A stretch of DNA of 41,340 bases from Tritrichomonas foetus. Its lineage: Eukaryota > Parabasalia > Tritrichomonadida > Tritrichomonadidae. Location: NCBI GenBank assembly GCA_001839685.1, contig MLAK01000985.1, positions 1 to 41,340 of the forward strand, given 5' to 3'. Positions 1-9,976 of this stretch are shown here, piece by piece (within the stretch, counting starts at the first letter, position 1; each line of letters opens with the position of its first letter). Made by a program: the position numbers and the translations under genes. A model generated the notes under the pieces. That model did not search any database. It was given only the letters and a program-made list of their open reading frames with translations, and was not told where the DNA came from.

Positions 1-398
1 ATGAAATTTCATGTTTAAATTTGTTTTTTCGTTAGTTTTCTCATTCATGAAATTTTCAGTTGGGATTTTTTGAGCGAAGCGCAAAAAATCACAACTTATA
101 GGTCTACTAAAAAATTGTAAGAATTGAGATATTTTCATAAACTATTGAATAATTTGAGAATACTCACAGAAAAACTGAATTCAAATTTTCATGAAAGAAT
201 CTCTCATATGAAAGGAATTTAAAAATTATTAAAAAAACAGTGAACCAATTCTTCAAAGTAAGAATTTCCAACGCATACGTAAGATAATTCCAAACTATGT
301 GTTAAAGCTAATCATTTTCTATACAATCATATTCTGGATAATAGTGTTTGTTAGTCAGTCATACTTTTGAGATTATAAATATTTTAGTTAGCACAGTC

Positions 399-652
399 TG
401 TCCAAATACCCTTTCTTCTTTGTCCATTTTTAAAATAGAATATGAATAAATGTCCATTATTTAATTTATATATGTCCAGAAATATTTTTTAGGTCCTAAT
501 CAAAAATGATTTGGTCCATAATAAATATATTCATGTCCAGTTCACTTAGATTTTGTTCAGAATAAATTGGTTCATGACCAGTTCAAATTTACTCTTGTCC
601 ATATAATTATTTCAAATGTTCACTTTTAAATTCAAAAAGTAATATTTGTTCA
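399..652 (+). repeat. Degenerate 21-bp-phased array, core TGTCCA
   Basis: A hexamer TGTCCA or a one-or-two-base variant recurs at 399, 421, 451, 473, 492, 512, 534, 554, 575, 596, 618 and 647. The steps are 19-22 bp apart from two of 29-30 bp. The bases between the cores are AT-rich and no longer recognisably alike, so this is either an eroded minisatellite or a spaced protein-binding array. Nothing coding is visible in it. Confidence 0.55.
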
Positions 653-1253
653 TTAATAAAGAGTAAAATGTACAAAAAATCATTATTTTTTTTCCATTAA
701 ATAAATATTCACCAATTGCGATTTTGATATTGTGTCAACATCCAAATTCTCGCAATTTAGATTTTGGTTTTATGATGGCGTTCCGTTGTTCTGTAATATA
801 TTACATAGCTATATAGAAGATAATAAAGGAATATATACCAATGAAGATGATGAATTCAGCAACAGAATGTGCATTTAAAGAAAAAGTATACAGATTGGAT
901 TCAATCTCTAAAACTGTTCCTACAATATTTCTCAAAATATGATATTATCATTGAATAGAAGGATAAATAAAAATGACATTATCTGGCGAAATAGGGGAAA
1001 ATGAGCCTAAAATTCTTATATCGAATGAAAAATATGATAGCTCAAAACAATTTAACAGGAATATGGTCGAAATACAACAATATACTAAATTCCCTTTTTG
1101 ATAGATTGAATACTTAAATCGATATTAAATTATCTAATAAGCTAAATGATTTTTATTTACATATATTTATAGACTTTTTTCTATAATTTTCTAATTTTAA
1201 CCCCCTTTATCCGTTTAATATTATCACTGTGTTCAGAAGATTTATTTATAATA

Positions 1254-1374
1254 TGGACAATTTATTTTTTATTTTGAAAGAGGATATTGTAAAATGGACA
1301 TTTATTTTGGTTAAATTGACCGCAATTTTTCATTTTTATTGAAATAATGGATAACTTTATTCAATAAATGGAAA
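1254..1374 (-). repeat. Second phased array, core TGGACA (inverse of TGTCCA)
   Basis: TGGACA or close variants occur at 1254, about 1275, 1295, 1316, 1348 and 1369, again mostly about 21 bp apart. This is the reverse complement of the core of the array at 399-652, so the two arrays face each other across about 600 bp. The AT-rich background makes the weaker cores uncertain. Confidence 0.4.
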
Positions 1375-1609
1375 TTTAAATCCGTAAATCCACATTAAAT
1401 TATAGAATTAGAAAGTGCATAAAAAATAAATAAAATCTAGATCGACTGTATAACTCACCAAAAATATAACTGACTTATATCATATTAAGAAGAAAAAGAG
1501 ATGTTATTGAAAATATCAATGAAATTATAATTGTTCATTATGTTTAAAGACATAAATTACATGTCTATACACAAAAAATTTCTAGAATTCCTTTCTCTGT
1601 CAATAAAAT

Positions 1610-2556
1610 AAAGGTACCCAACCTAGACTTCTAACGAAAGAATGTTTTTAATATTCTAATATAATGTATAATTTTATAAAAGAATATCATTTTTCATTTT
1701 TTAGACAATTTCGTCTTTTAGAAATAAAGATAATCTCAATATATAAATTCACTATTCGTTCTGGAGTAAAAGGTCAATTTTTGGTGGCATATTGACAAGT
1801 TTATTTAATTGAGAAGTTTACAAAATACGAGATTTTGGAAAAATTCTAAAGACGTTTATTTTCTGATGAGAATAATCCCTCTTTTTCTCAATTCATAATT
1901 CGAAAAAAGTTACAAAATACTACTAATCATGATTCTTATATTTTTCATGCTTGGGAAAATTCATTATCAATGGAATTTGGACAATATGATTTTTCTTGAA
2001 TTATTATTTTTTAGTCATTTTGATCAATTACTGGAAATCTCTTCTTTTATAACATACATACACTTCATCTTTGGTGTTTAATAAAGGTGAACTGAGTTTT
2101 TTGAGAAAAAAGAATCGTTATCTCAAAACTCAAAAGAAGAATTTTTTTCAATTTTTGTGTATATTCTCTTCTATAACAATCATGATGTTTGCCTGCGTTA
2201 TAAGGAAAAACTATCGTTCAAAATCGAGAACTGGACAAAAAGACAATATTCAGGATAAGTCGAAATGAAAGTGTCAAAACCATGCAAAAACGTGAAGATT
2301 CGTTGGTCTGATGTTCTATAATATATTTAGCCCAGAATAAAAGAAAAACCTTGGATTTGATTTCTAATTATTAACAAATAAGGAATATTGCAAATTTGTG
2401 TTTGAATGATTTATGGCCTTTTTAATTGACATCATTTTATTGGGAAAAAATCCTCAACACNCCCATTTCTGTTTGGACGAATGAATCGCATTNATTGTCG
2501 AGAAATTGTGAATTTTGTTCAATAAAAATAAACGTATTTCTAGGTTGGGTACATTT
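1610..2556. mobile_element. Non-autonomous DNA element, 947 bp, 18-bp TIRs, 8-bp TSD
   Basis: The left end, AAAGGTACCCAACCTAGA (1610-1627), matches the reverse complement of the right end (2539-2556) at 17 of 18 bases. The flanks 1602-1609 and 2557-2564 are both AATAAAAT, a perfect 8-bp target duplication directly abutting the inverted repeats. The interior has no ATG-initiated ORF of note; a 65-codon run at 2071-2268 starts with TTG and looks spurious. The interior contains the N bases at 2461 and 2493. An 8-bp duplication fits the hAT, P or Merlin superfamilies (family knowledge), but there is no transposase to decide. The right end lies about 110 bp upstream of the UPF1-like start codon. 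Confidence 0.7.
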
Positions 2557-2637
2557 AATAAAATAATGGCAGAATGGTCATTCAGAAATTGACTATTCTT
2601 TCAATTTTGAATACTTTAGTATCACCAAATCGTGGCT

Positions 2638-2643
2638 TCATTC
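2638..2643 (+). promoter_or_regulatory. Possible initiator (TCATTC) of the UPF1-like gene
   Basis: TCATTC fits the trichomonad initiator consensus TCA(+1)Y(T/A) and would place the start of transcription about 31 nt before the ATG at 2671. Such short motifs occur by chance in AT-rich DNA, so this is a weak call. Confidence 0.35.
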
Positions 2644-2670
2644 TTTTTCTTTCAAAAATAAATCAAATTA

Positions 2671-5187
2671 ATGGCTGACCAAAAATACCAACGTCCAACA
2701 AAGCCCCATTGTCAACTATGTGATAATACCAATATAGAAACCCTCCTTTATTCTCCAAAAGATGAAATGTACTTTTGCACTGGCAGTTCGCAAGATTTTT
2801 TTTATTCTCACGTAATATTTATAATGAGAAAATACAAACCAGTCCCGCTTCAAACATATAATAAAGTTCCAATTAAATGCAAACATTGTAGTAATTACAA
2901 TATATTTGATTTGGGTTTTTTGAAGAATGAAATAGTTTGTCGTGATTGTTTAATTGACATTAATAAAAAGGATGGACGCCTACTACGTGCTTTTGATCCA
3001 TTAGTCACTGATGGAGATGTCCATGAAAAGATTGCCAAAAGAGCTCCAGTAAGAGAAGACCTCCCAGTAGAAGAATTTAAGAAAAGAATAATAGAAATTC
3101 GTGAAAAACGTGGATATCCAAAATACGACAATTTAGGTTTGAGTGATAATCTAGAACAATTGCCATTAAAGTTTGAAAACCCTTCAGTTTACTTATCAAC
3201 ATTGCTCAAATTTATCAATCAAGAAGAAATTTTTTCACTAATCAAAATAAAAGAACTGGAATTTTTAAATATTAATGCCAAATTTGAAAATGATGAAGGT
3301 TATCTAATTGGTTTTCAAACAACGCATGATGTATCTAGAGTCTTGAAACCAGGAACGCGAGTAATAATTAAACTTTCTGACATTAATAATAATGATAATG
3401 ACAATAATGATAAAGATAATAGCAATAATGATAAAGATATTAGTAATAATGATCAAGATAATAATGATGAGAATGATTTTTTGGGTCTTGTGAAATCAAA
3501 AAAACGTCGAAACTATATTGTGATCATGATTACATCAGGAGATTTGAAACAATATCTGGAAAAACAGTCATTTTGGAAGGGGAATGGTACATTTGTTATT
3601 GATATTAGGGTCAAAGAATCAAAAATAACTTTTGATAGACAAAGAGCAACACTCACCAAATTCGCTGAAAATAACTTTTTTATAAACATTTTGAGTGGAA
3701 ATTTGGACAATATTAATAAGAAAATAAACTTTTTCCAAAATAGAAAAGAAAATAAAGATAGCTCAGTAAAAACAAAAACTAAAAAGCATTCATCAAATAA
3801 AAAAGTAAAAATAAATGGAAGTAGAAATAATTATTATATTGTCAATCAAAATGATGACAATGAGGAGGAATATAATGATGATGAAAAAATTGAAATTGAT
3901 GAAAGTTATCGTCATTTAAATGATGAGCAAAGAATGGCTATTATATTTGCTTTAACTCATAAGTTTGCAATGATTCAAGGACCACCTGGAACAGGTAAAA
4001 GCACATGCATTGCACTTCAAGCCTTAGCATACTACAAACAAGGATATAGAGTATTAGTTGTAACGCATTCGAATGTTGCAGCTGATCATCTTACTGAAAT
4101 TTTTATTTCAGCAAAGATTGATGTTCTCAGAGTTTGTGGAGCCACTTATAATTTAATTGCGAGTGAAAACGAAAAAATCAAAGAAAAAACATCTTACTAT
4201 CTTGCTAAACAAGAACTTGGTGATATTAATGAACATGACTTTTATTATGATGAAGACATTCATCGAGAAATATATAATCTTGAGAAAGAATATATTAAAT
4301 ATACAAAGAAGATCATTATTACCACCATTGTAACAGCAGGTGGTGAACGTTTCAATGCACAATTTGATAAAATCATTGTTGATGAAGCCAATCAGCTTAT
4401 TGACGCAGATTTATTGATTCCTTTGGGATTACGAGGTGTTGATCAAGTTACTTTGTATGGTGACCAAATGCAAATAGGTCCTTTTGTTCATTCTAAAGAA
4501 AATAAAAGTTTTGGATTAGGTCGCTCTTTTATTCAGAGACTAGATTTGCTTCACCATAAAGCCATTTGCCTAAAAATACAATATAGAATGCATCCGTCAT
4601 TGTCAGAGTTTCCATCAATTGCATTTTATAACGGTGAGCTTCGAAATGGAGTAACAGAAGAAGATCGAATATTCTCTGCACATCATATTATACTTCCAAA
4701 CCAAAACATTCCGCTCGTATTTTATAACGTGAAATCAAGTAAGGAGCAACTTTCTTCAAATGGTAAAAGCTTTTTAAATATTGCTGAAGCATCTATTTTG
4801 TCTGAATTAATTATCCAGTTTTTTGAAAGCGGCATTAAACCTGAGCAACTTGGAATTATCACATTTTACAATGGAATGATTAATTTGTTGGAAGATTCTT
4901 TATATAAAATGTCCAAAGTTCCTAAGACATTTTGTGATGAGTTAAGGATTAATACTGTTGATGCATTTGAAGGATCAGATATTGATTATGTTATTCTTCT
5001 ATTAGTACGATCAAATAGAAGAAGAAATATTGGATTTCTTGCTGACATAGGAAGGCTAAATGTTGCTATCACGCGTGCTAAATATGGACTATTCATAATT
5101 GGAAACGCAGAAAACTTTATTCGTCATCCAACATGGCGTGAATTGATTGAATTTTGCCAAAACAAAGATGTTATATTAGATATATAA
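2671..5187 (+). CDS. UPF1-like superfamily 1 RNA helicase
   Basis: An 838-residue protein with the layout of UPF1 (RENT1), the ATP-dependent 5'-3' RNA helicase central to nonsense-mediated decay. The N-terminal cysteines (C14/C17, C36, C70/C73, C90/C93) fit the UPF1 zinc-binding CH domain. The helicase core shows Walker A GPPGTGKS (437-444), DEAN (571-574), GDQMQIGP (from 597), QYRMHP (from 637), TVDAFEGSD (from 762) and GRLNVAITRAK (from 794). Two low-complexity insertions stand out: an Asn/Asp tract around residues 239-271 and a Lys/Asn-rich stretch around 355-415, just before the first RecA domain. The protein is shorter than animal UPF1 and lacks its SQ-rich tail. The ATG follows an AT-rich leader; the stop is TAA followed by A. 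SMUBP2-like helicases are less likely because of the CH cysteines. Confidence 0.9.
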   Translation: MADQKYQRPTKPHCQLCDNTNIETLLYSPKDEMYFCTGSSQDFFYSHVIFIMRKYKPVPLQTYNKVPIKCKHCSNYNIFDLGFLKNEIVCRDCLIDINKKDGRLLRAFDPLVTDGDVHEKIAKRAPVREDLPVEEFKKRIIEIREKRGYPKYDNLGLSDNLEQLPLKFENPSVYLSTLLKFINQEEIFSLIKIKELEFLNINAKFENDEGYLIGFQTTHDVSRVLKPGTRVIIKLSDINNNDNDNNDKDNSNNDKDISNNDQDNNDENDFLGLVKSKKRRNYIVIMITSGDLKQYLEKQSFWKGNGTFVIDIRVKESKITFDRQRATLTKFAENNFFINILSGNLDNINKKINFFQNRKENKDSSVKTKTKKHSSNKKVKINGSRNNYYIVNQNDDNEEEYNDDEKIEIDESYRHLNDEQRMAIIFALTHKFAMIQGPPGTGKSTCIALQALAYYKQGYRVLVVTHSNVAADHLTEIFISAKIDVLRVCGATYNLIASENEKIKEKTSYYLAKQELGDINEHDFYYDEDIHREIYNLEKEYIKYTKKIIITTIVTAGGERFNAQFDKIIVDEANQLIDADLLIPLGLRGVDQVTLYGDQMQIGPFVHSKENKSFGLGRSFIQRLDLLHHKAICLKIQYRMHPSLSEFPSIAFYNGELRNGVTEEDRIFSAHHIILPNQNIPLVFYNVKSSKEQLSSNGKSFLNIAEASILSELIIQFFESGIKPEQLGIITFYNGMINLLEDSLYKMSKVPKTFCDELRINTVDAFEGSDIDYVILLLVRSNRRRNIGFLADIGRLNVAITRAKYGLFIIGNAENFIRHPTWRELIEFCQNKDVILDI

Positions 5188-5734
5188 AAATTGGGCGAAT
5201 AAATTCCATACAATTTTACATGGTAATCATTTTTTCGAATTCTCTTTAATTTATAAAATCAAGTTCTTTTCTAAAAAAATCATCAATAAATACAACTGTA
5301 AAATGAATCAAAACATTCATAATAAATTATTAAACCTTAAAACCGACAATTAATAAATACAACCAAAAATATTTTAAATATTGCAACATTTAATCAATAA
5401 TGAAATCAAAAACTTACTACAATTTTAGGTGGCTTACTATGCTGGTATTTCAAGATCATGAGAATGGTGTCATATAAGTTAAACCAATAAGTTTTTTTTT
5501 TTTTGTTCTTTTTCTTTTTTTTTTTTTTTTCTCATTGACTGGAGGAATTAGGAGTAAAAAGTTTAATTATATTTCGGTGGGAATTAGTTAAGGCAGAAAG
5601 ATTCATTTGGAATTCAAATTTATTATTTTAATAATATACCTTATTTCTTAATCAAGCACATAAAATGGAAAAGAATATAATTCCAGAGTGTCTAAAAATT
5701 AGTTAATCGAATACAACCTTTATTAATATAATAT
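5188..5734. other. Spacer between convergent genes
   Basis: This AT-rich spacer lies between the 3' ends of the UPF1-like gene and the membrane-protein gene. It contains long T tracts around 5490-5530 and no coding frame. I see nothing else in it. Confidence 0.6.
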
Positions 5735-6736
5735 CTAAACTGCTTCTTTTCCATTATTTACTGTTATTGCCGTCATTTCATTCTCATTCCCTGCTGGTTG
5801 CACCTCACTAGGCACAGGCTCTGCAATCCTCGAAGCGAAAGGATCTCTCTTCAAGTTATCAAACCTCTTCTTTTCCGCGTCTGGGCAAAGAAGTTCACCC
5901 AAATCTACAATTCCGCTAATTTGTAGCACCATTGCAACAACAATTCCGCAAACACAAACAATTGCTCCATATTTGAAGCCTTTTAACATATCAGTTGCTT
6001 GAGACCTACATTTTACGTGCGAATCGCCTAACATTTGAACAACTGCATCCAATTTTCGATTGAACATTTTTGGAATTGAATTAATTTGACAATAAACTGT
6101 ATCAGAATGTCCTTTAATTGAATATTCCATCTTTAGTTTGATTGGTTTCGCTGGAGCACTTTTGATTTGAATGAAAAATGGTTTATGTGAAGTGATGTGA
6201 CACTTTTTTCCTTTTTTACATACTTTTATCGGAGTTTCTCCTTTGTCAGAATAAAAACTTGTTGCTGCTTTTGTGTCTTTTGATTTCATTGCAATATCAA
6301 CAGTTGATGTGTGAAATTTCGGCTGTGAAAAAAGACATACAATTCCGTTGAATTTTTTAATCGACGACCGAAGAGATAAATGATGCTCTGCACTAATTAT
6401 TGAAGCTGTTGAATTACACATATCTTTTGGAATTAACCAAACTGGTAAAACTGAGTCTGTTTCTGAGGTGGATTTAATTTCGACTTCGTGGCCTGTAAAT
6501 AAAATTGAATCGGACGGGTATGAATTAATTCGACTTGGTTCATCGGTTGGCGTCTGTTTGAATGAAAATCCGAAAGACCCGGGATTCGAATTTAATATTA
6601 CTAATGATCGATCTTGAAGCGAAACTGTGATGGATTTGTTTGGTCGAAGTTGAATATTCGAAAATCCAACTTCACTCGTATCGATTAATGTGCCTGCGAG
6701 GCAAAAAGCTGAAGAAAGAAAAATGGGAATCAACAT
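5735..6736 (-). CDS. Single-pass membrane protein, family unknown
   Basis: A 333-residue protein counted from the first in-frame ATG (6736); the frame is open upstream only with TTG. The N-terminus MLIPIFLSSAFCLAG is a plausible cleavable signal peptide. A long, serine-rich ectodomain with scattered cysteines follows. One hydrophobic segment (YGAIVCVCGIVVAMVLQI) lies about 80 residues before the C-terminus, and a charged cytoplasmic tail of about 60 residues comes after it. The topology is therefore type I at the cell surface or in endomembranes. I recognise no domain. It diverges from the coiled-coil gene at 7124, with 387 bp between the two starts. The stop codon is TAG. Function unknown. 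Confidence 0.7.
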   Translation of the reverse strand: MLIPIFLSSAFCLAGTLIDTSEVGFSNIQLRPNKSITVSLQDRSLVILNSNPGSFGFSFKQTPTDEPSRINSYPSDSILFTGHEVEIKSTSETDSVLPVWLIPKDMCNSTASIISAEHHLSLRSSIKKFNGIVCLFSQPKFHTSTVDIAMKSKDTKAATSFYSDKGETPIKVCKKGKKCHITSHKPFFIQIKSAPAKPIKLKMEYSIKGHSDTVYCQINSIPKMFNRKLDAVVQMLGDSHVKCRSQATDMLKGFKYGAIVCVCGIVVAMVLQISGIVDLGELLCPDAEKKRFDNLKRDPFASRIAEPVPSEVQPAGNENEMTAITVNNGKEAV

Positions 6737-7123
6737 TTGGTTGAAGGTGAAAACGATACACACAGAAAAATTCTGTTTGAACAAATTTTGGCAGGACGAT
6801 AAGTTTCGTTTTATTCATAATTTGTAATTTTCTTATATCTCATCATCCAAAAAACATTAATCATATTTATTTCCTGGAAAACTGTTTAAAAAGTATATAT
6901 GTGAGATTCACAGCACTTTTATCGATAATAAATTGAACATTTTAGAATTATCCAGATTATTTCCAAAAACTTTTGTCAGGATTAAAACAATCTTGTATAC
7001 TTCATGAACTATAACAGTAGTGATATATCTTTTTACCATCGACTCAATCAATTTGCTAATTCTAATGTTTTTATCGTCTTTGAAAAATACTATAAACGTA
7101 TGAAAAAATCGTGATACATCAAA
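6737..7123. promoter_or_regulatory. Divergent intergenic region
   Basis: These 387 bp separate the starts of two divergently transcribed genes and so must hold both promoters. No strong TCATTT initiator is obvious for either gene; CATCAAAATG directly precedes the start at 7124. Confidence 0.4.
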
Positions 7124-8278
7124 ATGAATGAATTTGATGCATCAGATATTTTTGGGAACTCTTTTCAAATGAACTCAATAAACATTTCACAGGTTAATAA
7201 TGATCAACAAGAACAAAAAGAGCATTCTTTAGATGAAAAAATCTACAAACTTCAAGATCAGATTGATATCGTTAATGAAGAGCTTGAAAAAACTTTGAAA
7301 AATCTCAATGAAAAGCCTATATATTATAGTAAAGAATTAGATAAAATATCTAATACAATTCTTGAGGCACAAAACTTTGCAGATGAACAATTGGAAATAC
7401 AACAGGAAGAATTTGATAAAGAGTTAAATCTGACAAAGAAACAACATGATGGAGAAATTGAGGAATGTAGAGCAAATATGAATGGATATCTCAAAGAAAA
7501 TGAGAAAATGTTTGACACAAGAAAAGAATTGATATATTTAGGCGAGAAAACAAAAGAAGTGGATCTTGAAAGAAAGATGAATGCAAATCAAAATGAATAT
7601 CTTGAGAAAATTGAAAATGATCAGAGAGTTAATGATCAAAAAATGATTTTGCAGAAAGTCAAAACTTCAGAATATACAAATCAGATTAATTTATTAAGCA
7701 AAGAAATACTTTCTATTCAATCTTCACGAAGAGCAATAGAAAATGAGCAAAGATTACAAATGAATGAACTTATGGAAAGGATCAATATGAGTGTAAAAGA
7801 TCATGAGATGAATCTGAATAAAATGAAAAAAGAAATGGAAGATAGAAATTATCATTTTGATCAACATGTTATTTCATTGAGATCAATGGTTGATAAAGAA
7901 AAGTGTAAATTCGAATTGGACATACAGTTAATTGATAAAAAATTTCAAAATATGAAAGAAATTTATAAAATGACGATTAAAAGAGGTAATTCTCAACTTC
8001 ATTGTCTAAAAACAGATATGGAAACACAACAAAGATCAATTGATAATGCTTCAAAGAATGAAATTGAATTTAAAAATAAATCACGTGAACAATTAGTAAG
8101 AACACAAAATCTGCATAAAGAATTGAAACAACATTATGAGATAAATCAACATATTCAGAATGAAATTATGAAACTCGGATATGAAAACCAAGTTTCTATG
8201 AATGAACTACAAAAGTATTCAGTTCAAAGTTCGAGAAATAGCAACTATACATCAAAGAGATCTATATTTAAACATTAA
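7124..8278 (+). CDS. Coiled-coil protein
   Basis: A 384-residue, highly charged protein (Glu, Lys, Asn, Gln) with almost no Pro or Gly after the first 35 residues. Heptad-like spacing of Leu, Ile and Met runs from about residue 33 to 365, so the chain is probably one long alpha-helical coiled coil. There is no signal peptide, membrane segment or recognised domain. Such proteins are common in trichomonads and are often assumed to belong to the cytoskeleton (costa, pelta-axostyle, basal bodies), but nothing here proves that. The start is an ATG; the frame ends with TAA. Confidence 0.75.
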   Translation: MNEFDASDIFGNSFQMNSINISQVNNDQQEQKEHSLDEKIYKLQDQIDIVNEELEKTLKNLNEKPIYYSKELDKISNTILEAQNFADEQLEIQQEEFDKELNLTKKQHDGEIEECRANMNGYLKENEKMFDTRKELIYLGEKTKEVDLERKMNANQNEYLEKIENDQRVNDQKMILQKVKTSEYTNQINLLSKEILSIQSSRRAIENEQRLQMNELMERINMSVKDHEMNLNKMKKEMEDRNYHFDQHVISLRSMVDKEKCKFELDIQLIDKKFQNMKEIYKMTIKRGNSQLHCLKTDMETQQRSIDNASKNEIEFKNKSREQLVRTQNLHKELKQHYEINQHIQNEIMKLGYENQVSMNELQKYSVQSSRNSNYTSKRSIFKH

Positions 8279-8668
8279 TGACTTTATTAAAACATCAACA
8301 TTTATGATTATTAGATTTATTAAAATTTGACTTCATATAATATTAGTGCTAATATCTTTATAAAAAACACATATATAATGTAAACAAGTTGTAATGTAGA
8401 GAAATCCTATCATCATAGAAACTCTGACAAAATCTAATATTGATCAAATAATAATTAATTGATTTATAGTAGTAATGATATCTTTAAAGACTTGATGGAT
8501 GAAGCAATTAAGTGATTTTAATGTTTAATTAAAAGATATATACATTTGAATATAATCACTCTTTTGAATCACCAATCAGAAACTTGCTAACTTTTTGTAA
8601 ATTATCCGCCTTTGTTTGTCTGAAATTTGTAACACTTGGTCGAGTTTTCAAAATACATTTCGAAAAAA
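8279..8668. other. Spacer upstream of the DEAD-box gene
   Basis: This AT-rich spacer has no open frame and no recognised RNA gene. The promoter of the downstream helicase must lie near its 3' end. Confidence 0.5.
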
Positions 8669-9976
8669 ATGGAAGGAAACAATAGTGGATACCGTGGAAG
8701 TCGTGGAAGAGGTCGTGGTCGTGGTAGCAGCCGTGGTGGTAGTAGATATAGGGGCAATCCAACAGTAGCGCATGACAATCCAAACTTTGAAGCAAATTGG
8801 GATGAAAGAGTTGATGACTTTGATCAAATGGACTTAAAACCAGAACTTCTTCATGATGTTTTTAGTTATGGCTTTAAACATCCATCCGAAATTCAAGCAT
8901 TAGCTATCAAACCAATTGAGTTAGGTAGAAATGTAATTGCTCAAGCACAATCAGGTACGGGTAAAACTGGTGCTTTTTCAATTGGTATTCTACAGAATAT
9001 TGATCTATCAGAGCAGTCTACACAAGCTTTAGTTCTAGCACCAACACGTGAACTTGCTGACCAAATATACACATTCTTTGCTGAAATTGGTGCTCGTATG
9101 GTTGGATTAAACATTGTCATATTTAAAGGTGGTGTATCCGAACAAGAAAATCAGCAACAAGCTCAACAATTACCTCATATTGTTATTGCTACACCAGGAC
9201 GTGCTTTGTCATTAATACAAAAAGGATTTCTTCGTTGTGAGAACTTAAGATTGATATGCCTTGACGAAGCTGATGCTTTACTTGATGAAGGTTTTGTTGC
9301 ACAAGTTCAAGAGATATTCTCCTTCCTTAATCCAGGAATTCAAATTCTTTTGTTTTCTGCTACAATACCAGCTGAAATCTTCGGTTTAATGGAACAATTT
9401 ATGACTGATCCAGTAAAGATTCTTGTTAAAGCTGAGAAACTTACACTCGAAGGTATCAGACAATTCTATGTCAATGTTAACAACACTGACTTTAAATTCC
9501 CTACACTTTTGGATATCTATGGTCAACTTTCCATCCAGAAAGCAGTTATCTTTGCAAATAAGAAAGAAACAGTTGATTATCTTCAGAAGCAATTCGAAGC
9601 AGAGAATTTTGATGTATCTGCAATTCATGGAGGACTTGAGCAATCAGAACGTGAAAGAATCATGCAACAATTTAGAGTTGGAAATGCAAGAGTTCTTGTT
9701 GCAACTGACCTCATTGGCCGCGGAATTGATGTTCAACAAATTACACTTGTTATCAACTTCGAAGCACCACCAACACGTGAACTTTACCTTCACCGAATTG
9801 GTCGTTCAGGACGTTATGGAAGAAAAGGTGTTGCTATCAATATTTGTGACGTTTCCGAAATGACACAAATGCATGATATCATGCAATTCTATAGGACAAA
9901 GATCGATGAACTTCCAAGTGATTTCGCGGAAATATTGAAGGAGGCTAATGATTCAATTGACCAATCGAACGATTAA
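8669..9976 (+). CDS. eIF4A-like DEAD-box RNA helicase
   Basis: A 435-residue protein of the eIF4A/DDX48 type. The first ATG in frame is 8669; a longer frame would need TTG at 8636. The N-terminal tail of about 30 residues is an RG/RGG tract, the kind that often binds RNA or is arginine-methylated. It is followed by the Q motif (GFKHPSEIQ), motif I AQSGTGKT (93-100), PTRELA, TPGR, DEAD (199-202), SAT (from 230), ATDLIGRGIDVQ and HRIGRSGRYG (from 375). All catalytic motifs are intact and the length fits the family. Likely roles are cap-dependent initiation (eIF4A) or exon-junction deposition (eIF4AIII). The RGG tail is unusual for both, so the exact orthology is uncertain. Confidence 0.88.
   Translation: MEGNNSGYRGSRGRGRGRGSSRGGSRYRGNPTVAHDNPNFEANWDERVDDFDQMDLKPELLHDVFSYGFKHPSEIQALAIKPIELGRNVIAQAQSGTGKTGAFSIGILQNIDLSEQSTQALVLAPTRELADQIYTFFAEIGARMVGLNIVIFKGGVSEQENQQQAQQLPHIVIATPGRALSLIQKGFLRCENLRLICLDEADALLDEGFVAQVQEIFSFLNPGIQILLFSATIPAEIFGLMEQFMTDPVKILVKAEKLTLEGIRQFYVNVNNTDFKFPTLLDIYGQLSIQKAVIFANKKETVDYLQKQFEAENFDVSAIHGGLEQSERERIMQQFRVGNARVLVATDLIGRGIDVQQITLVINFEAPPTRELYLHRIGRSGRYGRKGVAINICDVSEMTQMHDIMQFYRTKIDELPSDFAEILKEANDSIDQSND

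Larger units (their letters stand above)
1..1601. other. Intergenic, no gene seen
   Basis: All six frames are broken by frequent stops, and I recognise no protein or RNA gene. The only structure is the two phased arrays listed separately. The 5' end of the window may include the downstream flank of a gene lying outside it. Confidence 0.6.

Noticed and set aside
2071..2268. 65-codon open frame inside the 947-bp element
   Set aside because: It starts with TTG, has no domain and lies in a non-autonomous element with no supporting composition.
9423..9863. 146-codon frame within the DEAD-box gene
   Set aside because: It overlaps conserved helicase motifs in another frame and matches nothing.
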